Source of the DNA: Tetracentron sinense
Lineage: Eukaryota; Streptophyta; Magnoliopsida; Trochodendrales; Trochodendraceae
Assembly (NCBI GenBank): GCA_015143295.1
Contig: CM026551.1
Span: 47,790,034-47,854,033 of the forward strand
Reading direction: 5' to 3'
Length of the DNA: 64,000 bases
The number at the start of each line of letters is the position of its first letter. The stretch's first letter is position 1. The notes beneath the pieces were generated by a model. That model ran no database searches. It was not told where the DNA came from and was given only the letters and a program-made list of their open reading frames with translations. The position numbers and the translations under genes are program-made. Below, piece after piece: positions 19,701 through 29,901 of this stretch.

Positions 19701-22165
19701 ATGGCCGCCATCGTTCCCGTAGAACCCGCTAGGTTAGAGGAAGTTAGAGGCCCTTCCGATGATGAGGCCAGTTGCACAGGTAGCGCACCTCATGGTGCCT
19801 ACATTGAAAAATCCTCAGCTCTGCGCCAACACCAGTTGGTACATCTGAACCGTTACAGGGAACGTTTCGACTTCCCTTCCAACGTCAATCTCCACTTCAA
19901 GCGAGATGATGTTATCATTGATAGGCGATCTGCCTGTACCGTTGTCTATCTCTCTCAGCTTGAGGCTGGCCTTCGCTTCCCTCTTCATCCCGTCTTGGAT
20001 GAGGTCCTGTCCACCCTGCAACTTGCTTCGGGGCAGATGCACCCGAGCTTCCACAAGTACATGTCCATGATGATCAAATTCATCAAGGACGGCTACCCAA
20101 TAGAGGCTAGGCACCTATTCCACTTCTGCCATGCCGTCAGATGCCGAAACAATGACGATGGTTTGTACTCTTACTATTCGTGGAACAAGAAACCTCTGTA
20201 TCCAGAGCTCGTCTCAGGCATTCTCGATAGAGAAAGAAAATGGAAAGCCACTCCATTCGTTGTCTCTGGCGGCTGGAAGGCAGAGAATTCGCTGGTCCCC
20301 AACGTCTTCCGAGTGGAAGCAGGTATACCACTTTAGTCACCCGTTGTCCGTTGTGCACCATTGTCCTGACCCCAATCTCGTTGTGCGTTGTATGCTCTTG
20401 CCTTACTAACTCTCGTTGTACTCATTTGCTTTCCTGTGTGCAGTTGACCCGAAGAAGTTCCCGTACAAGAAGTTGGCCCCAGAAGAAGAAGACCTCCTTA
20501 CTGGTATTCGCCGTGCTCGAGGTGGGGAATACATCAGGTGGAAACCACTCAACCCCGACACGCGGGTCTCGGCCAGCACTCCAGCAACTACCCAACAACA
20601 GCAACAGCAACAAGGCGCCTCCACTTCCTCACCTTTACCAGCCCTTCATCTAGCTGAAGAAGAAGAAGAAGAAGAAGATATGACTGACACAAATCCACCC
20701 CCGCTAAGCAGGAAGCCGAGGTCCGCTCGTCCTACGGTTCAGCCGCCACCACTGCCACCACCGCCAACGAAGAAGAGGAGCCATTCTTCCAAGGGTACAG
20801 CGACTGCTGACCCGAAGAGAAAGATGCCCACCCAGGCCGAGTATGAGGCCAGGAAGAAGGCTAAGGCGGACAAACGCCTGGAGAAAGAGAGCGCAGTCAT
20901 TACCGCTCCTCCTTCCACCTCTGCCGCTCCTCCAACAAGCCCAAGAGCAGCGGTGACAACGGCAGTGCCCGAGGCCAGCTCGGAGCCTGGCCCTTCTCAA
21001 GCTGCCACTGCCCTCGCCAGCACGAGCTCCGCTGTGGTTGCCTTGGCCGCAACGGAAGCCGGCACAACGAGTCTCCCGGCCAGTATGCTGCCGTCCTGCG
21101 TTCAGCACTGGTCTCCCGACTTCTCTCGGTTCGGGATATCGACCGTGAACGAATCGGCGAAGAGCTCTGGGACGGCCGCCCGAGCTCTGACTTACGCGAT
21201 GAGGCTGCCCCGGGACATCGCTGAGGTCGGCGAACTCCACTTGGCCGACCTGTCCTACGCTGCCTGCCAGTCCGTGGCAACAGTAAGCTTCTCCCTCCCT
21301 CGTCTCCTATCTTAATTGTTGGAGATATTACTTCTCGTTGTGCTAACGCCCAGACATTTCCTTGCAGATGAACACGCTCGTGCAAGAGCTCTGTGATCGC
21401 AGCCAGGATAAGTACACTCAGCTGCGAGACGGGATCAATTACTGGAGAGACAGGACGGAGGTGCTGGAGAAGACTCTTGCTGAAGAGAGACTTAAGGCAG
21501 CCTTTGATCTGTCTCAAGCCAAGGCTGACACGACTCGTGCTGAGGTAAGGCTAAGCACTGCCACCAAGGTACGGGAGAAGGCTGAGGCCGAGGCACGATC
21601 AGCAAAGGAGGCCGAAAAGAAGGCCAAGCAGGAGGTGGAGAACGCTGTTGTACGCATCAGCGAGCTGGAGCATGTCTCCCAAGTCTTGGGCAGACAGCTG
21701 GAGGAGACTGAGGCAGCCAGAGTAGCACTGGCAGAGGAGCTCGAGGAGGCCAAGAAAGCCAAAGAGGACACCGAGAGGTCCGTGACCCTGAGACTGCAAC
21801 AGCACTATCAGTCTCAGCTGGACACGCTCTTGGACGAAGATCGGGCTGAGACCGAGAAGGAGGTTCTCGAATCACTCCGCCAACAAAGACGCTTGAAAGA
21901 AGACAATGAAGAGGACGTAACCACGTTCTCCGAGCTTCCGAGCAAAGAACTGATCGAGCTCGACAACGAGCCCGAGGTACAAGGCGTCGAGCTGCCTCAC
22001 TTTCTTGAAGGTCCTGCGCCCCTCCCGACCGAGCTATCCTCCGAGCCAGCTGCCCCAGAACTCCTTGCTGCCGATGAAGCTACTCTGGTGGAAGCCCCGA
22101 CTGCTGAAGCCTCTACTCCCGCTCCTGCTGCAACGATGTTAGATGCTGATCTTGAGCTCGTCTAA
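19701..22165 (+). CDS. Antisense retrotransposon gene, gypsy-type (PF04195-like) N-domain with coiled coil
   Basis: A gene transcribed opposite to gag-pol, between integrase and the 3' LTR. The ATG (caccATGG, strong context) is at 19701. Three exons are predicted: 19701-20322, 20444-21282 and 21368-22165. Donors are caggtata and acagtaagc, and acceptors are gtgtgcag and ccttgcag. The phases agree and give 752 aa without a stop. Residues about 60-210 resemble the plant 'putative gypsy type transposon' domain (LEAGLRFPLHPVLDEVL, then GGWK). Next come poly-Q and poly-E runs, a Pro/Ala/Ser-rich linker with basic nuclear-localisation-like clusters (KKRSH, DPKRK), and a C-terminal region from about 490 that is strongly coiled-coil (Glu/Lys/Ala rich). 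The function is unknown; extra ORFs of this kind are known in Tat-lineage elements. Splicing is inferred from sequence only. Confidence 0.8.
20323..20443 (+). other. Predicted intron 1 of the antisense gene
   Basis: The GT...AG segment of 121 bp carries an in-frame stop (ending GIPL*), so unspliced RNA would truncate the protein. Joining restores VEAVDPKKFPYKK, whose last part has a homologue in the deleted element's antisense remnant. Confidence 0.7.
21283..21367 (+). other. Predicted intron 2 of the antisense gene
   Basis: An 85-bp gtaagc...ttgcag segment with an in-frame stop. Removal is phase-0 and joins ...QSVAT to MNTLVQEL. The deleted element has a corresponding donor after a homologous MRLPEDIA region. 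Confidence 0.65.
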
Positions 22166-23157
22166 ACTTCTGCTCCTCTGATCCCTTGCTCCTTCCTATG
22201 TTTCTGCTTCTCTCTTTCGTCGATGTAAATTCTCCTTTTTCTCTCCTGTGGGGAGTTATCACTGTTATTGCCCCGAGATAGGCTTTTGATATGAATAGAT
22301 CGCTCCTCTCTTTTTTTATTTGTGTTTGCACTTCTCTTCACCTCGTAGCGTAATACGACGCATGCACACAGAATAAGAAAAAAACACAACGTGAGTAGTT
22401 GAATGATTTTTCACAGTTCACTGCACCGATGTTAATACGGTGCCTCGCTATGTGAATGTTTGAATATTCGTGGTAATTATAACTGTTGCACACTAAATAA
22501 ATTATTTTGATCAGAACACTACGAGCAGAACACTATGAGTAGAGCGCTATGATTAAAGCACAACGAACAAGCACTACTAGTAGAGCACTACGATTAAGTA
22601 CTACGATCAAAGCACCACGAGTTAACACTACGGGTAAAGCGCTACGATCGTTCACTACGAGTAAAGCACTACGATCGTTCACCATGAGCAAAGCACTACG
22701 ATCGTTCACCATGAGCAAAGCACTACGAAAAATCACTTATGAACAAGCATTGCGAGCAAGCACTGATCCAGACACATCATTCGCGTAATTCACTGTGAAT
22801 GCAATCTGACAAATAAAATTCATAGGACGAACGCAATGTAACTCAGTTCCGAAGCACATGCTCAGAGGATGTCATTAGGTTAAGCCACTCGATTTGCTCA
22901 GATGACATCCTTATATAAGCCACTCGTGTTCGTCATGAGTACGTTGTTCGGTCAAAACTTTATTTGAATTACTTGCAAAACATTCACAATATTACACTGA
23001 TGAACCAGACAGAGAACAGTGTAGACAATGAACGGGCACACAACGAGCAGGCACATAATATAGCAAATCACATGTTGAAATATGAGCATTATGATTATGT
23101 AAGATCACTGAAAAACTTGTAAGCACAACGATGCATGTAAATAGCATATCTCAGATT
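22166..23157. other. Non-coding spacer between the antisense gene and integrase
   Basis: It separates the 3' ends of two convergent genes. It begins with pyrimidine-rich sequence suited to antisense-gene termination ('ctctctttttttatttgtg'). It includes a tandem array at about 22510-22765 built on 'agcactacgatc' units, with a 27-bp higher-order period in the last copies. No ORF beyond repeat-derived ones. Confidence 0.7.
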
Positions 23158-26100
23158 CTATTGAAAGAATTGCCTCAGATTCATGATGTTCCAAGATTTT
23201 GAGATGAGGTTACCTTGCAAGTCTTTCAAGTAGCAGACTCCAGGACTTCCCAATCGTTCTACGATATAGGGCCCTTCCCAGTTTGGTCCCAACTTGCCAC
23301 TGTTAAGCTCTCTCGTATTCTGGAACACTCTTCGGAGGACGAGATCACCGACCTGTAGCACTCTCCGTTGTACTTTCTTGTTGTAGGCTTTCCTCAATCG
23401 CTGCTGGTACCTCCTCATCTGAATGCTGGCATCTTCTCACTTCTCTTCTAGCAGGTCAAGATGAACAGCCATGAGTACTGTGTTCTGATCTTTCTCTCCA
23501 TCCTTCTTCTTGCTGTGCCAAGAACGCACTGTAGGCAAACTGATCTCTGTAGGAATGACAGCCTCCATGCCGTACGCTAGAGAGAAAGGAGTTTCATTGG
23601 TAGGGCTCCTTGGAGTCGTTCTGTACCCCCACAAAACGTTGTGCAGCTCGGTGGTCCACTTCCCATTCGAATCTTCCAATCTTCTCTTCAAGGCATTGAG
23701 AATATTCTTGTTGGCTGCCTCGGCCAATCCATTCCCCTGAGGATAATAAGGGGAAGAGAAGACGTGCTTGATCTTCAGCTCGCTGCAAAAGTCGGCAATC
23801 AGCCGTCCTGAGAACTGCTTCCCGTTGTCAGTAACGATAGACTGCGGTATGCCAAATCTGCAGATGATGTGCTCCCACAAGAACTTCTTCACCTCTTGTT
23901 CTCTGATACGTGCAAGGGGAATGGCTTCAATCCACTGTGAGAAGTAGTCAGTTGCCACTAGAAGAAAGATCAGATTCCCTGGAGCCCTCGGGAAAGGTCC
24001 CACAATATCAAGTCCCCACCGCGCAAATGGCCAAGGTTGTGATACAGTGCTGAGCTCTTGAGCTGGAGCATGAATCAAGCGAGCAAACCGTTGGCACTGG
24101 CTGCACCTCTTCACGTACTTCTGAGCATCGGCCTGCATATAAGGCCAGAAGTAACCTTGCCCCAGAGCTCGATGGGCAATGGTTCTCCCGCCCGAATGAA
24201 TGCCACATATACCTTCATGTAGCTCAGCAAGTATTTTCTCCACGTCTACAGGATGAACACACTTCAGCAAGGGACCACCAAAAGATTTCCTGAACAATTC
24301 TCCTTGCACCAAGGTATAACGAGATGCCTTGAACTGAATGCGTCTCGACTCCTTCACACTGATAGGGAGAACTCCGTCCTTCAGATAAGCCACCAACCCT
24401 GTCATCCAACTCGGGACTGGATTGACAAAGAACACTTCTCGCTGTGCCTGAAGAGTTATCGAAGGATACTCTTGAAACTCCATCAGAATAGCCCTGGGCT
24501 CGTCAGCCTGCACCATGGAAGCTAGGTACGCCAAAGCATCAGCATGCCTGTTCTCATTCCTCCTGGTGTGCCTAATCTCCACAACGGTGAATGTTTCACA
24601 CAACGAACGAATGAGAGTAGCATACTGCTTCATCCGATCGTCCTTGCATTCATAAACACCATTCACCTGGTTCACCACGAGCTGTGAATCACAAAACACT
24701 CTCAACGTGGAGATCTGCAGATCTCGTGCACTCCCCAACCCAAGGAGTAAGGCTTCGTACTCAGCTTCGTTGTTGGAGGCAGTGAACCCAAGACGCGACA
24801 TCTTCTGCACCTTGATGTTGCCCGGACTTATAAGCACAATACCCAGTCCCGAACCACTGAAATTGGAAGACCCGTCCACGTACAACAGCCAACCGCTCCA
24901 TTCTGACGATTCGACCCCCTCCACAACGGCGTCTCCGTTGTCAACTTCAATTGGGAGCTCCCGAAGATTAACAATCATGTCCTCTGCCTCCTCTTCCACA
25001 GGGAAATCAGAAAGAAAACCCGCCATCGCTTGCCCCTTCTCTGAACTCCTGGCCCGATACTGGATATCGAACTCACTCAGAGCTACTGCCCACTTTGACA
25101 TCCTCTCCGCCAGCTCGGGTCGTCCCAGTACGGCTTTCAAAGGATACGTTGTGATGACAACGATAGAATGAGCATGAAAGTACGGACGAAGCTTCTCTGC
25201 AGAAAAGACAAGAGCCAGACACACCTTCTCGAGCTTGCTATAATTGCACTCTGCCTTGAGAAAGGTTTTGCTGATGAAGTAGACAGGCTTCTCCACGCCA
25301 TCACAGCTCCTTACCAGGACGGAACCAAGGGCTTGCTCTGAAACAGACAAATAGAGATATAAGACTTCACCTGGCTCTGGCACCGAAAGGATAGGAGCTG
25401 AGCCTAAATACTCCTTCAAGGCAAGGAAAGCTCGGGAACACTCTGGGGTCCACGCAAAAATGGAGTCCTTCCTCAACAGCTCGAATAGAGGTTTGCAACG
25501 ATCGGATGACTTGGAGATAAATCGGTTGAGCGCAGCAATCCGGCCTGTCAGCTTCTGGATCTCCTTCTTCGACTTAGGCTCTGGCATGTCCAGTAAAGCA
25601 CGGATTTGAGCTGGATTAGCCTCAATCCCCCGCTGACTCACAAGATAACCCAAAAATTTCCCCGAGGTGACTCCGAAGGTGCACTTCTCTGGGTTGATCT
25701 TCAGATTGAAAGATCGCAGCACAGAGAAAGGTTCAGCAAGGTCTGCCACAAGAGTACCTCGTACTCGACTCTTCACAACGATGTCGTCGATGTACACTTC
25801 AACCGTCTTGCCAAGGAGTGACCCGAACATGAGATTCATCAGACGTTGATAAGTGGCACCCGCATTCTTCAAGCCAAAAGGCATCACCCGATAACAGAAC
25901 AAACCTCGCTCTGTTATGAAGGTGGTCTTCTCTCGATCTGCTTCCGCAAGGAGGATCTGGTTATAGCCCGAATAACCATCCATGAAGGATAACATCTCGT
26001 GGCCAGCAGTGGCGTTGATGAGCCTGTCTATCCTTGGCATGGGAAAAAAGTCCTTGGGGCACGCCTTGTTGACACCGGTGAAGTCGATGCAAACTCTCAC

Positions 26101-26661
26101 CTTCCCGTTCTTCTTAGGCACAGCCACAACATTGGCTATCCAGTCAGGATACTGCACCTCCTGAATGAACCCGAACTGGATCAGTTTGTCAATCTCCTCA
26201 TTCACTGCATCATGATAAGCTGGAGCAAGCCTCCGAGGTTTCTGCTTCACTGGAGGGATGGCAGGATCAGCATTGAGGTGATGGCAGATAACATTCGGAT
26301 CGATGCCAGTCATGTCTTTGTGAGACCATGCAAAGACATCAAGATTCTGCTTAAGGAAGTTCAGTAACTCGAGCTCCTCCTCCGTTGTCAAGCTCGTCCC
26401 GACCTGCAACACCTTTGGCTCTTCCTCTGTTCCCAAATTGATGGCTTTCGTGGGCTCGACGGAAGGTCTGCACAACGATGTCTCCGAGCTCTCTTCCACA
26501 ACGGGAGCGACCTGTAACTGCTATGAGGGCACAACGGAAGCAGGAAAATCGCACTTCTGCGATGCCAATTGATCGCCTCTGATCTCTTGAGGCCCGTCCT
26601 GCGTTAGGAAGTTCAACACCTGGTAGTACGAGGACGGGACAGCCTTCATCTCATGGGTCCA
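23158..26661 (-). pseudogene. Tat-like pol: reverse transcriptase, RNase H, second RNase H, integrase
   Basis: It is in the same frame as gag. Order: RT (VCIDFTGVNKACPKDFFPMPRID, catalytic YIDD); Ty3-type RNase H; a second RNase H of the archaeal type (YVDGSSN, NNEAEYEALL, CDSQL), the hallmark of the Tat lineage; and integrase with an HHCC zinc finger (GIHSGG ... CSQCQR) and a DDE core (LDIVGPF, VTDNGKQF, AEAANK). The C-terminal LGPNWEGPYIV region follows. TGA at 26662-26664, TAG at 26521-26523 and TGA at 23437-23439 break the frame. All are explained by C-to-T changes (CGA or CAG codons). No frameshift is seen. The intact proteins would reverse-transcribe the RNA and insert the cDNA. Confidence 0.93.
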
Positions 26662-28941
26662 TCAACGACCCAAGATGGCATTGTACGGTGATAGCGCGTC
26701 CAGGACGAAAAACCTGGTCTGGAGGACAACGGGTCCAGCTACAATGGGCAAGACAACGTCGCCTACAGGCTTCATCGAGCAACCATCAAATCCGTACAGG
26801 GGCGTCTGAGCAGGGATGAGGACGGAAGGATCCAGCTTCATCTGAGTGAAAGCATGATGGTACAAGATGTCCGCTCCACTCCCCGAATCCACGAGCACTC
26901 TCTTGATGTCGAAGTCTCCTATTCTCATGGTGAGAACAAGAGCATCATAGTGAGGTCGGATCACTCCTGCCAGATCACGATCAGTGAAAGTGAGTGCCTG
27001 CTCAACGCTTCTGCTAGGCACTTGCACCTGGCACATTGCAGCCTCATGAGACAGCTTCCTGGCCTTCGCCCTGAAGTTCCTCTCCACATCAGTTTCCGGC
27101 GTGTGCACGCGGCAAATGACATTGATCGTGCCCAAGGAAACTCCTCCACTAGTACTGGGATTATTGGCGGGTTCTCTTCCACGAGATTGGGACACCGGCT
27201 CCCTGGTACGCTCCACACCGCCGTTGTCAGGAGCGAGATACTCTCCCAAGTACCCCTCCTGAACAAGCCTCTCTAAGTATTCCCTCAGAATACGACATCG
27301 GTTGGTGAGATGACCACGACACTTGTGATAGTGACAGTACTCATGCACCCGTGGTCCCGATGTAATATCCTGCACCGCCCTCGCCGGCCACTCAAAGTAT
27401 GGCTGATCTTTCATTGACCTCATGATGGTCGCTGGGCTGACTGTGAAATTGATGCGCGGTGCCTGATCTGCAAAAGATCGCCTCTCATTAGGCTGTACGC
27501 CTCTCTCGTGCTGTACTTGAGGCTGCACTTGGCGTGGCTGATACTGCTGCCTCGCCTGCTGGTCGTTAGGACGCCTCTCCGTCCTGCTCTGATGTTGGTT
27601 AAAATTTCTCTCCAGCGGGCGCCGATCCGGCTGATCCCGCTGGGTCACATACACAACTTTCACTTTCCGCTTCCTCGGTGGCGAGTCCTCAGATGATGAA
27701 GACTCGTGTTGCTGCTTCTTCTCCTTCCTCTTCGATGATCGATGTGCCCTCTCCACGACATCCACCGCTCTCGCTCTGGGCTTCGGTACTGACACGACGG
27801 ATACGTCCTCCTCGTACCTCCCGTACTTGGTGGCACGTACCATCAACTCGTCCATCTTGACAGGATAGTCAAGAGCTAAGGACTTGTAGAGCTCGGAATG
27901 CTTGGGGATAGCATTCTTGAAAGCGGCGATGCAGCTTGCTTCGTCAACCTTGTCAATATCGTGGACTTCATCGGTGAAACACGAAATGAAGTCCTTCAAG
28001 GATTCGGCCGGCTTCATCCTCAAGGAGAAGAGAGTATCTGCACCTGCCTTCTTCTTCTTATTGATGATGAAGCGATCAATAAAGGCCGACCTGAGCTCTG
28101 AGAAGTTGCTGATGGAGCCAGGAGGCAAGTTCCGAAACCACTTCGATGCTGCTCCCGACAGGCTGTTGGAGAAAGCCTTACAATAAAGATCATCTTCTGG
28201 GTTGCGAACAGCCATTGCATGCTTGAAGTCAAACAAATGCTCCTCCGGGTCCGTCTTTCCAGTGTACATGGAGAAGATCGGAGTTATGAACTTGGAAGAA
28301 GTATAGGACTGGTTGATGGCATCCGTGAAAGGAGAGTTCTCAACGTTCTCCTTTGCTGACTGAGCAAAGTGGTCAGGAATCCCTCCCTTCATGCTTTTAA
28401 CACGAGCACCGATTAAAGCCTCCACCTCCTTGGCTGTTACCCAAGTCTTCTGGGTGTCTGCACCTCCGGTACCCACTCTCAGGTCCTCTCTTCCTACTCC
28501 TTCTCTGAAATCCACACGATCCGAAGGGATGCTCTGCTTTGCCCGAACCGGAGGCTGCCTTACATCCCCTTCAGTAGGAAGAAGCACAAACCTGGTCTCA
28601 CGGTTCTCCGGGGCAGAAGGAGAAGAAGAGAAGTCAAACTGACGTCTCAAGGAAGGCCTCTGCAGTGGCACCTCCTCCACCTCGAGCCTGCTATGCTCGA
28701 ATGCCTCCAGCCTTGTTTGCATCAACTGTTGCTGCCTGGTGATTTGATCCAGAACAGACTGCTGCAGTTGCAGCATCGCCAAGACGCGATCTGAAACAGA
28801 GAGCTCAGCAGGGGGAGGCACGGTCCTCTCTGGTTGCCCAGACGAAGGACTGGCTCCAGGAATGTGCACGACAGAGGGTATGAAAGAAGTGGAATGAGGC
28901 GTTTGATCCTCATGCCCGAATACTTCTAACTGATCAGCCAT
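26662..28941 (-). CDS. Tat-like gag and protease
   Basis: About 759 codons from ATG 28941 (catgATGGCTG region, MADQLEVF). The N-terminal part has a Gln-rich helical stretch. The capsid-like gag domain (about residues 220-370) contains AVRNPEDDLYCKAFSNSL and WFRNLPPGSISNF. Basic linkers follow, then an unusual zinc knuckle (CHYHKCRGHLTNRC). The aspartic protease at the C-end has the active-site motif VLVDSGSGADIL. Gag would form the virus-like particle and protease would mature it. The frame is open to the TGA at 26662-26664; in relatives the sequence reads through ILGR into pol, so this stop is probably a mutation rather than a programmed site. Confidence 0.92.
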   Translation of the reverse strand: MADQLEVFGHEDQTPHSTSFIPSVVHIPGASPSSGQPERTVPPPAELSVSDRVLAMLQLQQSVLDQITRQQQLMQTRLEAFEHSRLEVEEVPLQRPSLRRQFDFSSSPSAPENRETRFVLLPTEGDVRQPPVRAKQSIPSDRVDFREGVGREDLRVGTGGADTQKTWVTAKEVEALIGARVKSMKGGIPDHFAQSAKENVENSPFTDAINQSYTSSKFITPIFSMYTGKTDPEEHLFDFKHAMAVRNPEDDLYCKAFSNSLSGAASKWFRNLPPGSISNFSELRSAFIDRFIINKKKKAGADTLFSLRMKPAESLKDFISCFTDEVHDIDKVDEASCIAAFKNAIPKHSELYKSLALDYPVKMDELMVRATKYGRYEEDVSVVSVPKPRARAVDVVERAHRSSKRKEKKQQHESSSSEDSPPRKRKVKVVYVTQRDQPDRRPLERNFNQHQSRTERRPNDQQARQQYQPRQVQPQVQHERGVQPNERRSFADQAPRINFTVSPATIMRSMKDQPYFEWPARAVQDITSGPRVHEYCHYHKCRGHLTNRCRILREYLERLVQEGYLGEYLAPDNGGVERTREPVSQSRGREPANNPSTSGGVSLGTINVICRVHTPETDVERNFRAKARKLSHEAAMCQVQVPSRSVEQALTFTDRDLAGVIRPHYDALVLTMRIGDFDIKRVLVDSGSGADILYHHAFTQMKLDPSVLIPAQTPLYGFDGCSMKPVGDVVLPIVAGPVVLQTRFFVLDALSPYNAILGR

Positions 28942-28977
28942 GATCACAGAGAGCGAAGGGGGGGGTCCGTTTATTAT

Positions 28978-28999
28978 TTCCCACAGACGGCGCCAATTT
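28978..28999 (-). promoter_or_regulatory. Primer-binding site
   Basis: On the minus strand, just inside the 5' LTR, the sequence reads AAATTGGCGCCGTCTGTGGG. TGGCGCC at the LTR edge is the standard plant PBS start. The deleted element has TTGGCGCCATCTGTGGG at 50059. The primer tRNA is not assigned here. Confidence 0.8.
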
Positions 29000-29896
29000 T
29001 GTGAGAGGAAATTTACCGGAAGGACACGCGTCAGCAGCAGCTACTTCCACGTCCTGGTTTACTGGTAGAAGATTGGAGCGGAGGGTGTGGCACCCTGACC
29101 TGTACTCCGATGGTAAAATCAGTAGGGGTAGAAGATGGTGAACAGTAAGCACGAGAACAAACACTGAAAAATACTCAAGGCACTAGGAGCACTGAACACG
29201 TATTCTCGGATCTGGGTTAATGATCAAGTGTCCTGTGCACTAAAAATCACGGGGTTTTTATAGGGCAAGGTTGGTATGGCCATCGATGACCATGGATGGC
29301 CATAGGTGTCCATACCACGTGTCTGTGCACTCATTGCCAAATATCTTAGACATATCTGCCGCCGGTTGCACTACACGTGAGAGCCTCCTAAAAGTCCAAT
29401 CGGACGGGATCGGACGGTACGCAGAAGTGACCGGCATTAAATGCCAAGACAGTGCTTTCGGCACGAAACGGCGAGTTCGGCACACTTGTCGGAATTATGG
29501 ATCGCCTCCTGATCACTTCCTCCTACGAGTCGGTCTCGTTGTTGACCCAAGCTCGGTTACGGCGTAGATACCTCAAAACACAGCACGACCTCGTTGTCGG
29601 TGAGACAACGGTCTCGTTGTTCGCGCAACGACAACGACGTTGTCAAGAGCACAACGTTCACGTTGTGCTTTAGACAACGAGCACGTCGTCAAAGTCACAA
29701 CGGAAACGTTGTTCTGCAAGAGAACAAAGACGTCGTAATGCGCACAACGGGATCGTTGTGCATCGGACAACGTGTGACCCCGATATTTTAAGCACGTGAC
29801 CCCAACTTGTGTCCACGTGTCACTTTCGTGAACAAAACGACAAAAACGAGCTCGTCCCTCAACGCTGAGTTGGTTTTACGAATTTTATCCGTTACA
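29000..29896 (-). repeat. 5' LTR of the Tat-like element
   Basis: 897 bp, the same length as the 3' LTR. Both differences retain C here and T in the other copy, and both are in CpG context. The same TATA box and CAACG/CGTTG clusters are present. Confidence 0.95.
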
Positions 29897-29901
29897 GATA
29901 G
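29897..29901. repeat. Ty3/gypsy element target duplication, right
   Basis: gatag directly after the LTR, matching 18186-18190. Confidence 0.9.

Larger units (their letters stand above)
18191..29896 (-). mobile_element. Full-length Ty3/gypsy LTR retrotransposon, Tat-like, very young
   Basis: 11,706 bp with two 897-bp LTRs that differ at only two positions by eye, and a perfect 5-bp target duplication. Coding direction is minus: 5' LTR (29000-29896), PBS, gag-protease, reverse transcriptase, RNase H, a second (archaeal-type) RNase H, integrase, a long non-pol segment holding an antisense gene, PPT, and 3' LTR (18191-19087). The second RNase H and the extra ORF between integrase and the 3' LTR place it in the Tat lineage (Ogre/Retand relatives). 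It is noticeably more GC-rich than the surrounding DNA. Three nonsense codons interrupt the gag-pol frame, while the antisense gene is intact. Confidence 0.95.

Noticed and set aside
20704..21240. 178- and 205-codon minus-strand ORFs opposite the antisense gene
   Set aside because: They are shadow frames of a GC-rich coding exon. The plus-strand frame has homology, splice sites and a counterpart in the second element.
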